Source: AC-32 sp035624425 (GTDB taxonomy: Bacteria > Actinomycetota > Thermoleophilia > Gaiellales > Gaiellaceae). Taken from it: DNA of 21,707 bases. The notes under the pieces are model-generated. The model saw nothing but the letters and a program-made list of their open reading frames with translations. It had not been told where the DNA came from and ran no database searches. The first letter of the stretch is position 1; every line of letters starts with the position of its first letter. The stretch covers positions 1 to 21,707 of the forward strand of contig DASPRN010000101.1 of assembly GCA_035624425.1 (NCBI GenBank). Direction: 5' to 3'. Positions 1 to 6,542 of the stretch are shown in pieces. Made by a program: the position numbers and the translations under genes.

Positions 1-662
1 CGATCACGTCGTTCGTCCTCGTGGTGCTCGGCTACTCGCTGATCGTCTTCCGCCAGCGCGACGCGGCCGCACAGGGCGTTCCGATCAGGGGCCACTCCGG
101 CATCCAGCTCTGGTGGATCGTCGTCACGACGACCATCGTCCTCGGTCTCGCCGCGTTCGGCACCTACGAGCTCGTCAAGGATGGGGCCGGCGGAGGCCAG
201 GGTCCGCATGCGACCTTCCTCCCGGCCAACCACAACCAGGCCATGGACGTCCAGGTGATCGCGCAGCAGTGGGAGTTCACCTACCGCTATCCGACCGCCG
301 GCGGGATCGAGGTGCCGCACCTCTACCTCCCGGCGAACAGGCTGATCCGGCTGCACGTCACCTCGCTCGACGTGATCCATTCCTTCTGGGCGGTCAACCT
401 CGGCGTCAAGGCCGACGCGAACCCGGGCACCGACAACGTCGCCTACGTCGAGACGCGGCACCCGACGAAGATCAACATCCGCTGCGCCGAGCTCTGCGGC
501 CTCTGGCACGGCTACATGTTCGACGAGCGCGGACACGTGGTCTCGCAGCCGGCCTTCGCCGCCTGGATCAAGCAGCAGCAGCAAATCTACGGGCCGGTCT
601 CGAAGGTCCTGCCGCCCTACGCGACGACCTATAGCCCCGAGCCTCCGCTGAGGGCCGGATGA
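1..662 (+). CDS. coxB: Cytochrome c oxidase subunit II (5' end outside window)
   Basis: Electron-entry subunit of a heme-copper oxidase. It takes electrons from cytochrome c or a similar donor through the binuclear CuA centre on the outer face of the membrane. The frame is open to the left edge, so the first membrane helix is cut; GTG at 21 is only the first start codon visible. Numbering from that GTG, a second helix spans about residues 29-50 and a cupredoxin domain about 75-185. The CuA ligands are all present: H120 in DVIHSFW, then C155, E157, C159, H163 and M166 in CAELCGLWHGYM. There is no fused cytochrome c domain. The tail is short and proline-rich. The stop overlaps the start of subunit I as ATGA (659-662), so the two are probably translationally coupled. 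The family call is secure. Confidence 0.96.
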   Translation, partial: ITSFVLVVLGYSLIVFRQRDAAAQGVPIRGHSGIQLWWIVVTTTIVLGLAAFGTYELVKDGAGGGQGPHATFLPANHNQAMDVQVIAQQWEFTYRYPTAGGIEVPHLYLPANRLIRLHVTSLDVIHSFWAVNLGVKADANPGTDNVAYVETRHPTKINIRCAELCGLWHGYMFDERGHVVSQPAFAAWIKQQQQIYGPVSKVLPPYATTYSPEPPLRAG

Positions 663-2515
663 GCTGGCGCCGCCTGATCGGCTTCAACCTCCTGACCGCG
701 ACCCTGCTCGGGATCGGCGGCTACTACCTCGGCTGGTGGCTGGGCCACCAGGTGACCGGCCCCAGCCTCGACTACTTCGGAGACACCGACCAGAACGACA
801 TCGCCCTCTTCATGGGCTACGCCTTCGGCGTCATCGGCTTCCTGATCGGGATGGGCTTCCTGCAGTATCCGCTCGCCCGGCTGCGTGGCTACCCGCCCTC
901 ATTGCGCGAGAAAGAGAGCGAGGGGATCGGCCGCTACTTCGGGCTCTGCACAGACCACAAGGTCGTCGGGCTCCAGTACCTCTTCGGCGTCGGGCTCTTC
1001 TTCTTCATCGCGGGCCTGAACGCGATGCTGATCCGCTTCGAGCTCCTGCGCCCGACCCCCGTCTTCAACTCGGGCAACTACCTGACCCTCGTCGGCCTGC
1101 ACGGCACGATGATGATGGGGATGATGACGAGCGCGATCCTCGGGCCGTTCGCGAACTACTTCGTCCCGATCATGATCGGCGCGCGGCGGATGGCCTTCCC
1201 GCGCATCGAGTCGCTCACCTTCTGGCTGCTGATGGCCGCAGGCGGGATCCTCGTGACGACGGTCTTCTTCGGCGGCTTCCCGACCGGCTGGACCGGCTAT
1301 GAGCCGCTCAACGACCAGGCCAACATGGGGATGGACGCGTACATCATGTTCTTCGCGCTCGTCGGGGTCTCGATGTGCCTGCTGGGGCTGAACATGCTGG
1401 CGACGGTGATCACGATGCGCGCGCCGGGGATGACGTGGTCGCGGCTGCCGATCTTCGTCTGGGGCGTCGTCTCCACGTCGATCCTCAACCTGCTCGCGCC
1501 GCCGGTGCTGATCGCGGCGCTGGCGATGTCGCTGATGGACCGGACGGCGCAGACGAGCTACTACCTGCAGAGCGGAGGCGGAAGCCAGTACCTGTACGAG
1601 AACCTGTTCTGGTTCTTCGGGCACCCGGAGGTCTACATCCTGGCGATCCCCGGGTTCGGGATCCTGCTCGAGCTGCTGCCGGTCTTCTCGCGGAAGCCGC
1701 TCTGGGGCTACCGGCTGGCGGTCTCGGGGATGCTCGGCGTGACGCTGCTCAGCTTCCTGGTCTGGCAGCACCACCTGTTCTTCAGCGGGATCAACAGCAG
1801 CCTGCGGCCGTTCTACATGCTCTCCACCGAGCTGATCTCGATCCCGACCGGCCTCACGTTCCTGTGCGGGCTGATGACGATCTGGCGCGGGAGCATCCGC
1901 TTCACGGTCCCGATGCTGTTCGCCCTCGCCTGGTTCTTCAACTTCCTGGTCGGCGGCCTCTCGGGGTTCTTCAACTCCGACACGCCGAGCGACACCACCG
2001 AGCACGGCAGCTTCTACGTGATGGCCCACTTCCACTACACGATCATGGGCGGGCTGATCTTCACCTTCTTCGCCGCGATCTACTACTGGCTGCCCAAGAT
2101 GACCGGGCTCGAGCTCAACGAGCGCCTGGGGAAGATCCACTTCTGGTCGATGTTCATCGCGTTCAACTCGACGTTCATGCCGCTGTTCGCGGTCGGCCTC
2201 CTCGGACAGCCGCGGCGCGTCGTCACCTACGACCCGAGCCTGCAGTGGCTGAACGACTGGGTGTCGGTCTCGGCCTTCGTCCTCGGGCTCTCGATGCTCG
2301 TCTTCATCTACAACCTCGTCTACTCGCTCCTCTTCGCCCGCGTCCGGGCCGAGCGCAACCCGTGGGGCTCGCTCTCGATCGAGTGGCAGCTGCCGTCCCC
2401 GGTCCCGGTGCAGAACTTCGACAGGATCCCGGTCTTCGAGAACGACCCGTACGGCTACGGCGACGGCGCCGGGCCGGTGGCGCGGCCGGTCGGGGTGCCG
2501 GCGGGAGGGAGCTGA
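659..2515 (+). CDS. coxA: Cytochrome c oxidase subunit I with altered proton-channel residues
   Basis: Catalytic subunit of a heme-copper oxygen reductase. It is 618 residues long with two extra N-terminal membrane helices (about 8-28 and 48-72) before the usual twelve. Visible ligands are H148 (LHG) and H459 for low-spin heme, H457 for high-spin heme, and H322, H371 and H372 for CuB. Y326 in GHPEVY is placed for the His-Tyr crosslink. E324 (E286 of Rhodobacter) and the propionate-binding pair R519-R520 are kept. The usual GAPDMAFPR reads GARRMAFPR, so the D-channel Asp (D132) is R177 and the N139 equivalent is E184. PTGIK reads PTGLT, so the K-channel Lys (K362) is T400. HDTYYVVAHFH reads HGSFYVMAHFH, losing a magnesium-site Asp. 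ATG at 659 overlaps the upstream stop. The oxidase family is certain; pumping behaviour is open. Confidence 0.96.
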   Translation: MSWRRLIGFNLLTATLLGIGGYYLGWWLGHQVTGPSLDYFGDTDQNDIALFMGYAFGVIGFLIGMGFLQYPLARLRGYPPSLREKESEGIGRYFGLCTDHKVVGLQYLFGVGLFFFIAGLNAMLIRFELLRPTPVFNSGNYLTLVGLHGTMMMGMMTSAILGPFANYFVPIMIGARRMAFPRIESLTFWLLMAAGGILVTTVFFGGFPTGWTGYEPLNDQANMGMDAYIMFFALVGVSMCLLGLNMLATVITMRAPGMTWSRLPIFVWGVVSTSILNLLAPPVLIAALAMSLMDRTAQTSYYLQSGGGSQYLYENLFWFFGHPEVYILAIPGFGILLELLPVFSRKPLWGYRLAVSGMLGVTLLSFLVWQHHLFFSGINSSLRPFYMLSTELISIPTGLTFLCGLMTIWRGSIRFTVPMLFALAWFFNFLVGGLSGFFNSDTPSDTTEHGSFYVMAHFHYTIMGGLIFTFFAAIYYWLPKMTGLELNERLGKIHFWSMFIAFNSTFMPLFAVGLLGQPRRVVTYDPSLQWLNDWVSVSAFVLGLSMLVFIYNLVYSLLFARVRAERNPWGSLSIEWQLPSPVPVQNFDRIPVFENDPYGYGDGAGPVARPVGVPAGGS

Positions 2516-2516
2516 G

Positions 2517-3200
2517 GTGGCCGAGTTCGTGAGAGAAGGCGGCGTCGGCTACGAGATCGTCGAGGAGGAGAACCCGCGGATCCTCGCGCGGAACCTCAGC
2601 TCAGCGGCGCACCTGCTCGCGAGCGCGACGGCGATGTTCTTCCTGGCCTTCTTCTTCGCCTACTTCTACCTGCGCTCGCTGAACAGCAACGGGCTCTGGC
2701 ACCCGAAGCACGTGGATCCGTCGCTGACGCTCGGCACCCTCTCGACGGCGGCCTGGGTGCTCGGCGCGGTCGTGCTCTGGCTCGGCGTCCGCGACCGGCG
2801 GGCGGACCGGCGCACCGAGTGGCGCTGGAAGGGCGCGGTCGCCCTCGCGCTCGGGGTCGCCGCCGTCGTCCTTCAGATCGTCGAGTGGCTCGTCGCGGGC
2901 TTCGGCCCCGCGGACGGCGGCTATGCCAGCGTCTACTTCGGCTGGACGGCCTTCACCGTCCTCTTCGGAACCGGAGCGATCTACTGGCTGGAGACGACGG
3001 TCGCAACCTCGGTCCGCTACCGCAAGACGCTGGTGGGAGGCGTCCAGCCGGGACAGGCCTCCGGCGACCCGTACCGGACGGGCATGGACATCGAAGACCC
3101 TCTCTCGCTCGTGCCGCCGACCCTCGAGGCCGTCGGCTTCTTCTGGTCGTACTTCGCGGCCCTGGTCGTCATCGCCTGGGTCGTCCTCTACCTCCTCTGA
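2517..3200 (+). CDS. coxC: Cytochrome c oxidase subunit III family protein
   Basis: A 227-residue, five-helix member of the subunit III family (helices near 28-52, 72-92, 105-128, 137-159 and 203-226). It would pack against subunit I and stabilise the complex. The segment MFFLAFFFAYF aligns with the family's first conserved helix. However, the acidic residue normally two positions before that Met (SEVMFF) is T39 here, and the C-terminal WHFVDVVW pattern is reduced to WSYFAALVV. These losses parallel the divergence seen in subunit I. The GTG start at 2517 lies one base after the subunit I stop, with a GGGAGGGA ribosome-binding site near 2502-2509. A NorE-like relative is the main alternative name. 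The operon position favours an oxidase subunit. Confidence 0.9.
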   Translation: MAEFVREGGVGYEIVEEENPRILARNLSSAAHLLASATAMFFLAFFFAYFYLRSLNSNGLWHPKHVDPSLTLGTLSTAAWVLGAVVLWLGVRDRRADRRTEWRWKGAVALALGVAAVVLQIVEWLVAGFGPADGGYASVYFGWTAFTVLFGTGAIYWLETTVATSVRYRKTLVGGVQPGQASGDPYRTGMDIEDPLSLVPPTLEAVGFFWSYFAALVVIAWVVLYLL

Positions 3201-3211
3201 GGGCAGGTCTC

Positions 3212-4093
3212 GTGCCGAGCCTGTGGAGCGCCGCCGCCTGGCCGGTCGACGCGCCGTTCTTCGTCGTCCTCGCCGCCGCGTTGCTCTACGCGCTCGGCGG
3301 TAGCCGGCGAGGCCCCGGCCATCGCGATCGGTCCGAGCGCCGATGGCGCTCGCTTGCCTTCTACGGCGGCCTGCTCACGATCGTCGTCGCGCTGGACACG
3401 CCGCTCGACCCGCTCGCCGAGAAGCTGCTCTCCGCGCACATGACGCAGCACCTGCTGCTGCTGATGGTCGCGCCGGCGCTGATCGTGATCTCGGCGCCCT
3501 GGTTGCGCCTCTGGCAGCCGCTGCCGCTCGGCTTCCGCCGCACGGTCGCCAAGAGCGTCGCGCGCGGCCGCTGGGCGGCGCCGCTCCGGTGGCTCGGAAG
3601 AACGCTCTCGCGGCCGCTGCCGGCCTGGATCTTCTTCAACGGGGTCCTGATCCTCTGGCACGTGCCCGCGCTGTACGACGCGACGCTCTCGAACCAGGCC
3701 GTCCACGACCTCGAGCACGCCACCTTCTTCGCCGGTGGGCTGCTCTTCTGGCTGCAGGTGATCGACTCTCCGCCGGTACGCGCCCGGCTTGCGTACGGCC
3801 TGCGCGCGGTCTACCTCACCGGCGCGCTGCTCGTGAGCTGGGTGCTCGCGATCGTCCTCGCGCTCGCCTCCGGGCCCTTCTACAGCGCCTACGCCGACCT
3901 CGCGCACCGGCCGGGCGGGCTCTCGGCGCTCGCCGACCAGCAGATCGCCGGCGGGATCATGTGGGTCCCGGGCTCGATACCGTTCACGATCGCCTTCATC
4001 TGGGCGGTCTACCACTGGCTCGAGCCGGAAACCGAGGCTTCCTACCTGCGACGAAACGGCCACCGGCGGCTCCCCGCGGCCGGCCACCACTGA
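3212..4093 (+). CDS. ctaG: CtaG-type cytochrome oxidase assembly membrane protein
   Basis: A polytopic membrane protein of about 293 residues in the caa3_CtaG family, needed in relatives to make active caa3-type oxidase, probably through delivery of copper. Family landmarks are the histidine-rich helix SAHMTQHLLLLMVAPAL, WHVPALYDATL followed by HDLEHATFFAGG, and the near-terminal DQQIAGGIMWVPGSIPF. The reading frame stays open far upstream inside the subunit III gene, but GTG at 3212 is the sensible start. It follows the subunit III stop by 11 bases with a GGGCAGG purine run just before it, and it yields a normal hydrophobic N-terminus. Being fourth in the oxidase operon supports the role. 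Confidence 0.9.
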   Translation: MPSLWSAAAWPVDAPFFVVLAAALLYALGGSRRGPGHRDRSERRWRSLAFYGGLLTIVVALDTPLDPLAEKLLSAHMTQHLLLLMVAPALIVISAPWLRLWQPLPLGFRRTVAKSVARGRWAAPLRWLGRTLSRPLPAWIFFNGVLILWHVPALYDATLSNQAVHDLEHATFFAGGLLFWLQVIDSPPVRARLAYGLRAVYLTGALLVSWVLAIVLALASGPFYSAYADLAHRPGGLSALADQQIAGGIMWVPGSIPFTIAFIWAVYHWLEPETEASYLRRNGHRRLPAAGHH

Positions 4094-4107
4094 CGAGAGG
4101 AGCACGC

Positions 4108-4254
4108 ATGCAACTCGCCTCGAGCTTCACCACCGCCGCGATCCTCACCTGGGCGCTGCCGATCGGGCTGCTGGCGATCGTCGGCCTCTACTGGGGGCTC
4201 GTGCTCCGGAAGAGCGACCTCGACGAGGAGCTCGACCGCGACACCGTCTCCTAG
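4108..4254 (+). CDS. Small single-span membrane protein of the oxidase operon
   Basis: A 48-residue protein starting MQLASSFTTAAILTWALP, with one membrane helix (about 10-33) followed by a charged, acidic C-terminal tail. It begins 14 bases after the CtaG stop behind a GAGAGGAG ribosome-binding site (about 4095-4102), so translation is well supported. No catalytic motif is visible. Small one-helix proteins are common extra subunits or assembly partners in actinobacterial and Bacillus-type oxidases. By position I infer a subunit-IV-like or assembly role. Its TAG stop interlocks with the stop of the lipoprotein gene on the other strand in the tetranucleotide CTAG (4251-4254). Confidence 0.75.
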   Translation: MQLASSFTTAAILTWALPIGLLAIVGLYWGLVLRKSDLDEELDRDTVS

Positions 4255-4808
4255 GGCCCGGGCCTGGCCGTGATCGACGGCCGGCCGCCTGGGGTCACCA
4301 CCAGCACCGCGTACATCCGCGCCTCGGCCTGGCCGGGGACCAGGCTCGCGATCCGGAACGACCCGACGTGCGAGGCGTCGAAGGAGAACTGCGCCTTGCT
4401 CCCCGGCGAAAGGCCCTGGAGAGGGCCGGGGACGGAGGCACCGGGGAACGCGATCGTGGCGCTCCGGGCCCCGCTGACGACCGCGCACGAGGCCCGCTGC
4501 GAGCCCCTGTTCTCGCATTGCACCGTGACGCGCCAGCCCTTCGGCACATACGCGATCAGCTCGCCGCGTCCGTAGCCGTCGAAGTTGAACCCGTTGTTGG
4601 ACGAGCCCAGCGCCGCAAGCATCGTCAGGCGGACGGACTTCGCCGCCGGGCCGACGGAGAGGAACCGCTGCGGATCGGGGCGACCCGGGTGCTGCCGCTG
4701 CGAGGTGACGACAGGGACCGCAGCGACGTCGTGACTCGACGAGCAGCCCGCCGCCGTGACCACGGCCGCCGTCGTCAGCAACGCCACCGTCGGTCCTGAC
4801 CGTCGCAC
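4251..4808 (-). CDS. Sulfocyanin-like lipoprotein lacking copper ligands
   Basis: A 185-residue exported lipoprotein. The N-terminus is a signal peptide with a lipobox ending at C22 (VTAAGC), followed by a short linker. Residues about 60-172 follow the sulfocyanin cupredoxin pattern: NNGFNFDGYGRGELIAYVPKGW, FPGASVPGP, GLSPGSKAQFSFD, and a terminal loop VPGQAEARMY. In sulfocyanins the ligands are His (HN after the PxGW strand), then Cys, His and Met in CGxPGHAxxGMW. Here the equivalents are S107 or C108, S155, Q160 and M165, so only Met remains. It probably cannot form a type 1 copper site. C98 and C108 could form a disulfide. GTG at 4808 gives a well-formed signal peptide, but the ribosome-binding site is weak. 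Its place beside the oxidase suggests an accessory role, which is inference. Confidence 0.75.
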   Translation of the reverse strand: MRRSGPTVALLTTAAVVTAAGCSSSHDVAAVPVVTSQRQHPGRPDPQRFLSVGPAAKSVRLTMLAALGSSNNGFNFDGYGRGELIAYVPKGWRVTVQCENRGSQRASCAVVSGARSATIAFPGASVPGPLQGLSPGSKAQFSFDASHVGSFRIASLVPGQAEARMYAVLVVTPGGRPSITARPGP

Positions 4809-4831
4809 CGGCCTGGAATGCTAGGTGGCCG

Positions 4832-5575
4832 ATGAGCGTCTCGGTGCTGGAAGTGACGCTGGCCGCGTTCGTCACTGCCCTGGCGACGGGCCTCGGCGCG
4901 CTCCCGTTCGCATTCGTGCGGACGATGAGCCCGCGCTGGCTCGGGGTCTCGAACGCGATCGCTGCGGGGTTCATGCTCTCGGCGAGTGGGGCGCTGCTGA
5001 TCGAGGGTGTGCTTCGCGGCCCCTTGCGCGTTGCCGCGGGCGCTTTGACCGGAGCGCTCTTCATTGCGGTGACGAGGCGGCTGCTCGCAGGCCGGGACGA
5101 GCTCCAGCTCGGCCGCCTTCGAGCCGTGGACGCGAAGAAGGCAATCCTGATCGTCACCGTGATGACGGTCCACTCCTTCAGCGAAGGAGTCGGTGTCGGC
5201 GTCTCCTACGGCGGCGGGGCCAAGCTCGGGATCTTCATCACGATCGCGATCGCGATCCACAACATCCCCGAGGGGCTGGCGATCAGCCTCGTGCTTGTGC
5301 CCCGGGGGGCAACGGTTCTGGCCGCGGCGGGCTGGAGCATCTTCACGAGCCTCCCGCAGCCGCTGGTTGCTCCGATCGCGTTCGCGTTCGTGGAGCAGTT
5401 CCGCCCCTTCCTCGCAGTCGGGCTCGGATTCGCGGGAGGAGCGATGGCGTGGCTCGTGTTCACAGAGCTGCTTCCCGATGCCCGGGCCGAGCTCGAGACA
5501 CGCTCGCTCGTCGCCTGGCTCGGCGGCTCGCTGGCCGTGATGTCCGGCCTACAGGCAGTGCTGCTCGCCCACTGA
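4832..5575 (+). CDS. ZIP family divalent metal transporter
   Basis: A 247-residue membrane protein of the ZIP family, which imports zinc, iron or related divalent metals into the cytoplasm. The transport-site motifs are in neighbouring helices: HSFSEG (H114-G119) and HNIPEG (H143-G148), each supplying the His and Glu that bind metal. A cytoplasmic loop (about 85-103) separates helices three and four but is not histidine-rich. The profile fits the GufA/ZupT-like bacterial group. ATG at 4832 is preceded by AGGTGG (4823-4828). The gene is divergent from the lipoprotein with only 23 bases between start codons, so at least one promoter must lie inside the other gene. Substrate cannot be read from the sequence. 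Confidence 0.9.
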   Translation: MSVSVLEVTLAAFVTALATGLGALPFAFVRTMSPRWLGVSNAIAAGFMLSASGALLIEGVLRGPLRVAAGALTGALFIAVTRRLLAGRDELQLGRLRAVDAKKAILIVTVMTVHSFSEGVGVGVSYGGGAKLGIFITIAIAIHNIPEGLAISLVLVPRGATVLAAAGWSIFTSLPQPLVAPIAFAFVEQFRPFLAVGLGFAGGAMAWLVFTELLPDARAELETRSLVAWLGGSLAVMSGLQAVLLAH

Positions 5576-5918
5576 GGCGTCAGCAGGGAGTTGCGTCCGG
5601 GTTGCAGCCCGGGATGTGGTGCCGCGACGCGGTTGGACGACTCGCAGGTGACTTATCGCGAGACTCGGAGCCGCGCGCCCGGCGCGACGGCACCGCACTT
5701 CGGCCCTCGCGGGCACGGGCGGCGCGGCCGTTCCGATTCGTGGTCATTTCGACTCCTCTCGATTGACCGGTTAGAGCTTCCGTCAGCCGGGGCCGCGCGG
5801 CATCGGGACGTGCGCCTATCGGCGCTCCGTAGTTCTCCGCGCCGCGGATCGGCGAGCGGCCCGATGCCGCCGCTGCGGGCCGCGCCGACGATGGAAACGA
5901 CTACGAAGGAGGCCTGCG
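5576..5918 (+). other. Gene-free region upstream of a universal stress protein
   Basis: I find no convincing coding frame on either strand; the open frames here are arginine-rich shadows. The region holds a small inverted repeat just after the transporter stop (CCGGG/CCCGG, 5597-5601 and 5608-5612) with no T-run, so at best a weak terminator. A TTGACC hexamer at 5763-5768 has no good partner -10 box. A long inverted repeat lies at 5797-5870 (separate entry). An excellent ribosome-binding site AAGGAGG at 5906-5912 sits six bases before the next ATG. Confidence 0.6.
5797..5870 (+). repeat. Nested inverted repeat in the stress-protein leader
   Basis: GCGGCATCGGG at 5797-5807 is the exact reverse complement of CCCGATGCCGC at 5860-5870, giving an 11-bp stem around 52 bases. 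Inside it CGGCGC (5820-5825) pairs with GCGCCG (5839-5844). Together they would fold as a long stem carrying an inner hairpin. It ends 48 bases before the ATG of the stress protein. It could be a structured 5' leader or a spaced operator. There is no T-run, so it is not a standard terminator. Confidence 0.5.
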
Positions 5919-6377
5919 ATGAAGACGATCCTGATCGCAACCGATGGGTCCGACTCCGCCCGCGAGGCGGTCGAGTTCGGGCTCGACCTCGCCGCGGAGC
6001 AGCACGCACGGGCGGTCGTGGCGCATGTCGCGCCCGAAGTCGACGTGGTTCCCTCCGGGGGCTTCGGAATGACCGGGGCGGCACAGCACGAGCTGACCGA
6101 TTACGACTGGAGCCCGCTCGAGGAGGCCAGCGCCCTGGCGGACGAGCGCGGGATCGCAGCGCACACGAAGATGCTGCGCGGCGAGACGGTCGACGAGCTC
6201 GTGGCCTACGCCGACACGATCGACGCCGACCTGATCGTCGTGGGCTCGCGCGGCCACGGCGCGATCGCCAGCGCGGTGATCGGCAGCGTTTCCCGCGGCG
6301 TCCTTCGCGAGGCTCGGCGCCCGGTTCTCGTCGTCCGCGGCGCCCACGTACACGCGCCCGTCGAGGCAGTGAGCTAG
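5919..6377 (+). CDS. Universal stress protein (UspA family)
   Basis: A 152-residue single-domain UspA-fold cytoplasmic protein. The N-terminal strand MKTILIATDGSDSA carries the conserved Asp, and the ATP-binding signature G-x2-G-x9-G-S is exact (G109, G112, G122, S123), so it should bind ATP. Such proteins support survival under hypoxia, starvation or other stress; the precise role is rarely known. ATG at 5919 has an ideal AAGGAGG six bases upstream. It stands alone on the plus strand behind a long structured leader. A second Usp (9724-10173) has the same signature at the same residue numbers and lies next to a DosS-like kinase, so shared control is plausible. Confidence 0.93.
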   Translation: MKTILIATDGSDSAREAVEFGLDLAAEQHARAVVAHVAPEVDVVPSGGFGMTGAAQHELTDYDWSPLEEASALADERGIAAHTKMLRGETVDELVAYADTIDADLIVVGSRGHGAIASAVIGSVSRGVLREARRPVLVVRGAHVHAPVEAVS

Positions 6378-6401
6378 CCCGGTGGCGCGCGGACGGGCTA
6401 C

Positions 6402-6461
6402 GGGAAACCCCGCATTCAGCGCGAGGGATTCCCGCGCCCGATTTCCGGAGCAGCCCTGATG
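6402..6461 (+). promoter_or_regulatory. Two-block motif upstream of the two-span membrane protein
   Basis: Block 1 is GGGAAACCCCGCA at 6402-6414; block 2 is TTTCCGGAGCAGCCCTGATG at 6442-6461. Closely similar blocks occur at 10250-10263 and 10270-10288, between the second stress protein and the acetyltransferase fusion. The inter-block distance is 27 bases here and 6 there, a difference of 21, about two helical turns. GTGAGCGA also recurs downstream of both copies. Candidate operator or promoter; the binding protein is unknown. Confidence 0.4.
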
Positions 6462-6504
6462 TCGATCACGGCCGGCTCCACGAAGGTGAGCGAATGAAGC
6501 AACG

Positions 6505-6523
6505 GGCCGGCCGGAAGCCGGCC
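6505..6523 (+). repeat. Hairpin just before a ribosome-binding site
   Basis: GGCCGGC (6505-6511) and GCCGGCC (6517-6523) form a perfect 7-bp stem with loop CGGAA. It ends seven bases before the AAGGAG that drives translation from 6543. It could shield or stabilise the message start; no T-run follows, so it is not a terminator. Confidence 0.5.
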
Positions 6524-6542
6524 GCGACGGAAGGAGAAAGAG

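Noticed and set aside
899..2140. A 413-codon minus-strand open frame opposite cytochrome oxidase subunit I.
   Set aside because: Extremely charged low-complexity composition, fully antisense to a certain gene, with no ribosome-binding site.
4270..4575. Plus-strand frame opposite the sulfocyanin-like lipoprotein.
   Set aside because: The minus-strand frame has a signal peptide, lipobox and cupredoxin pattern; this one has nothing comparable.
5801..5820. GGGAC followed by GCC near 5805 as a DosR box.
   Set aside because: Only the left half resembles the mycobacterial consensus. In such GC-rich DNA this is expected by chance, and the bases are better explained as an arm of the inverted repeat.
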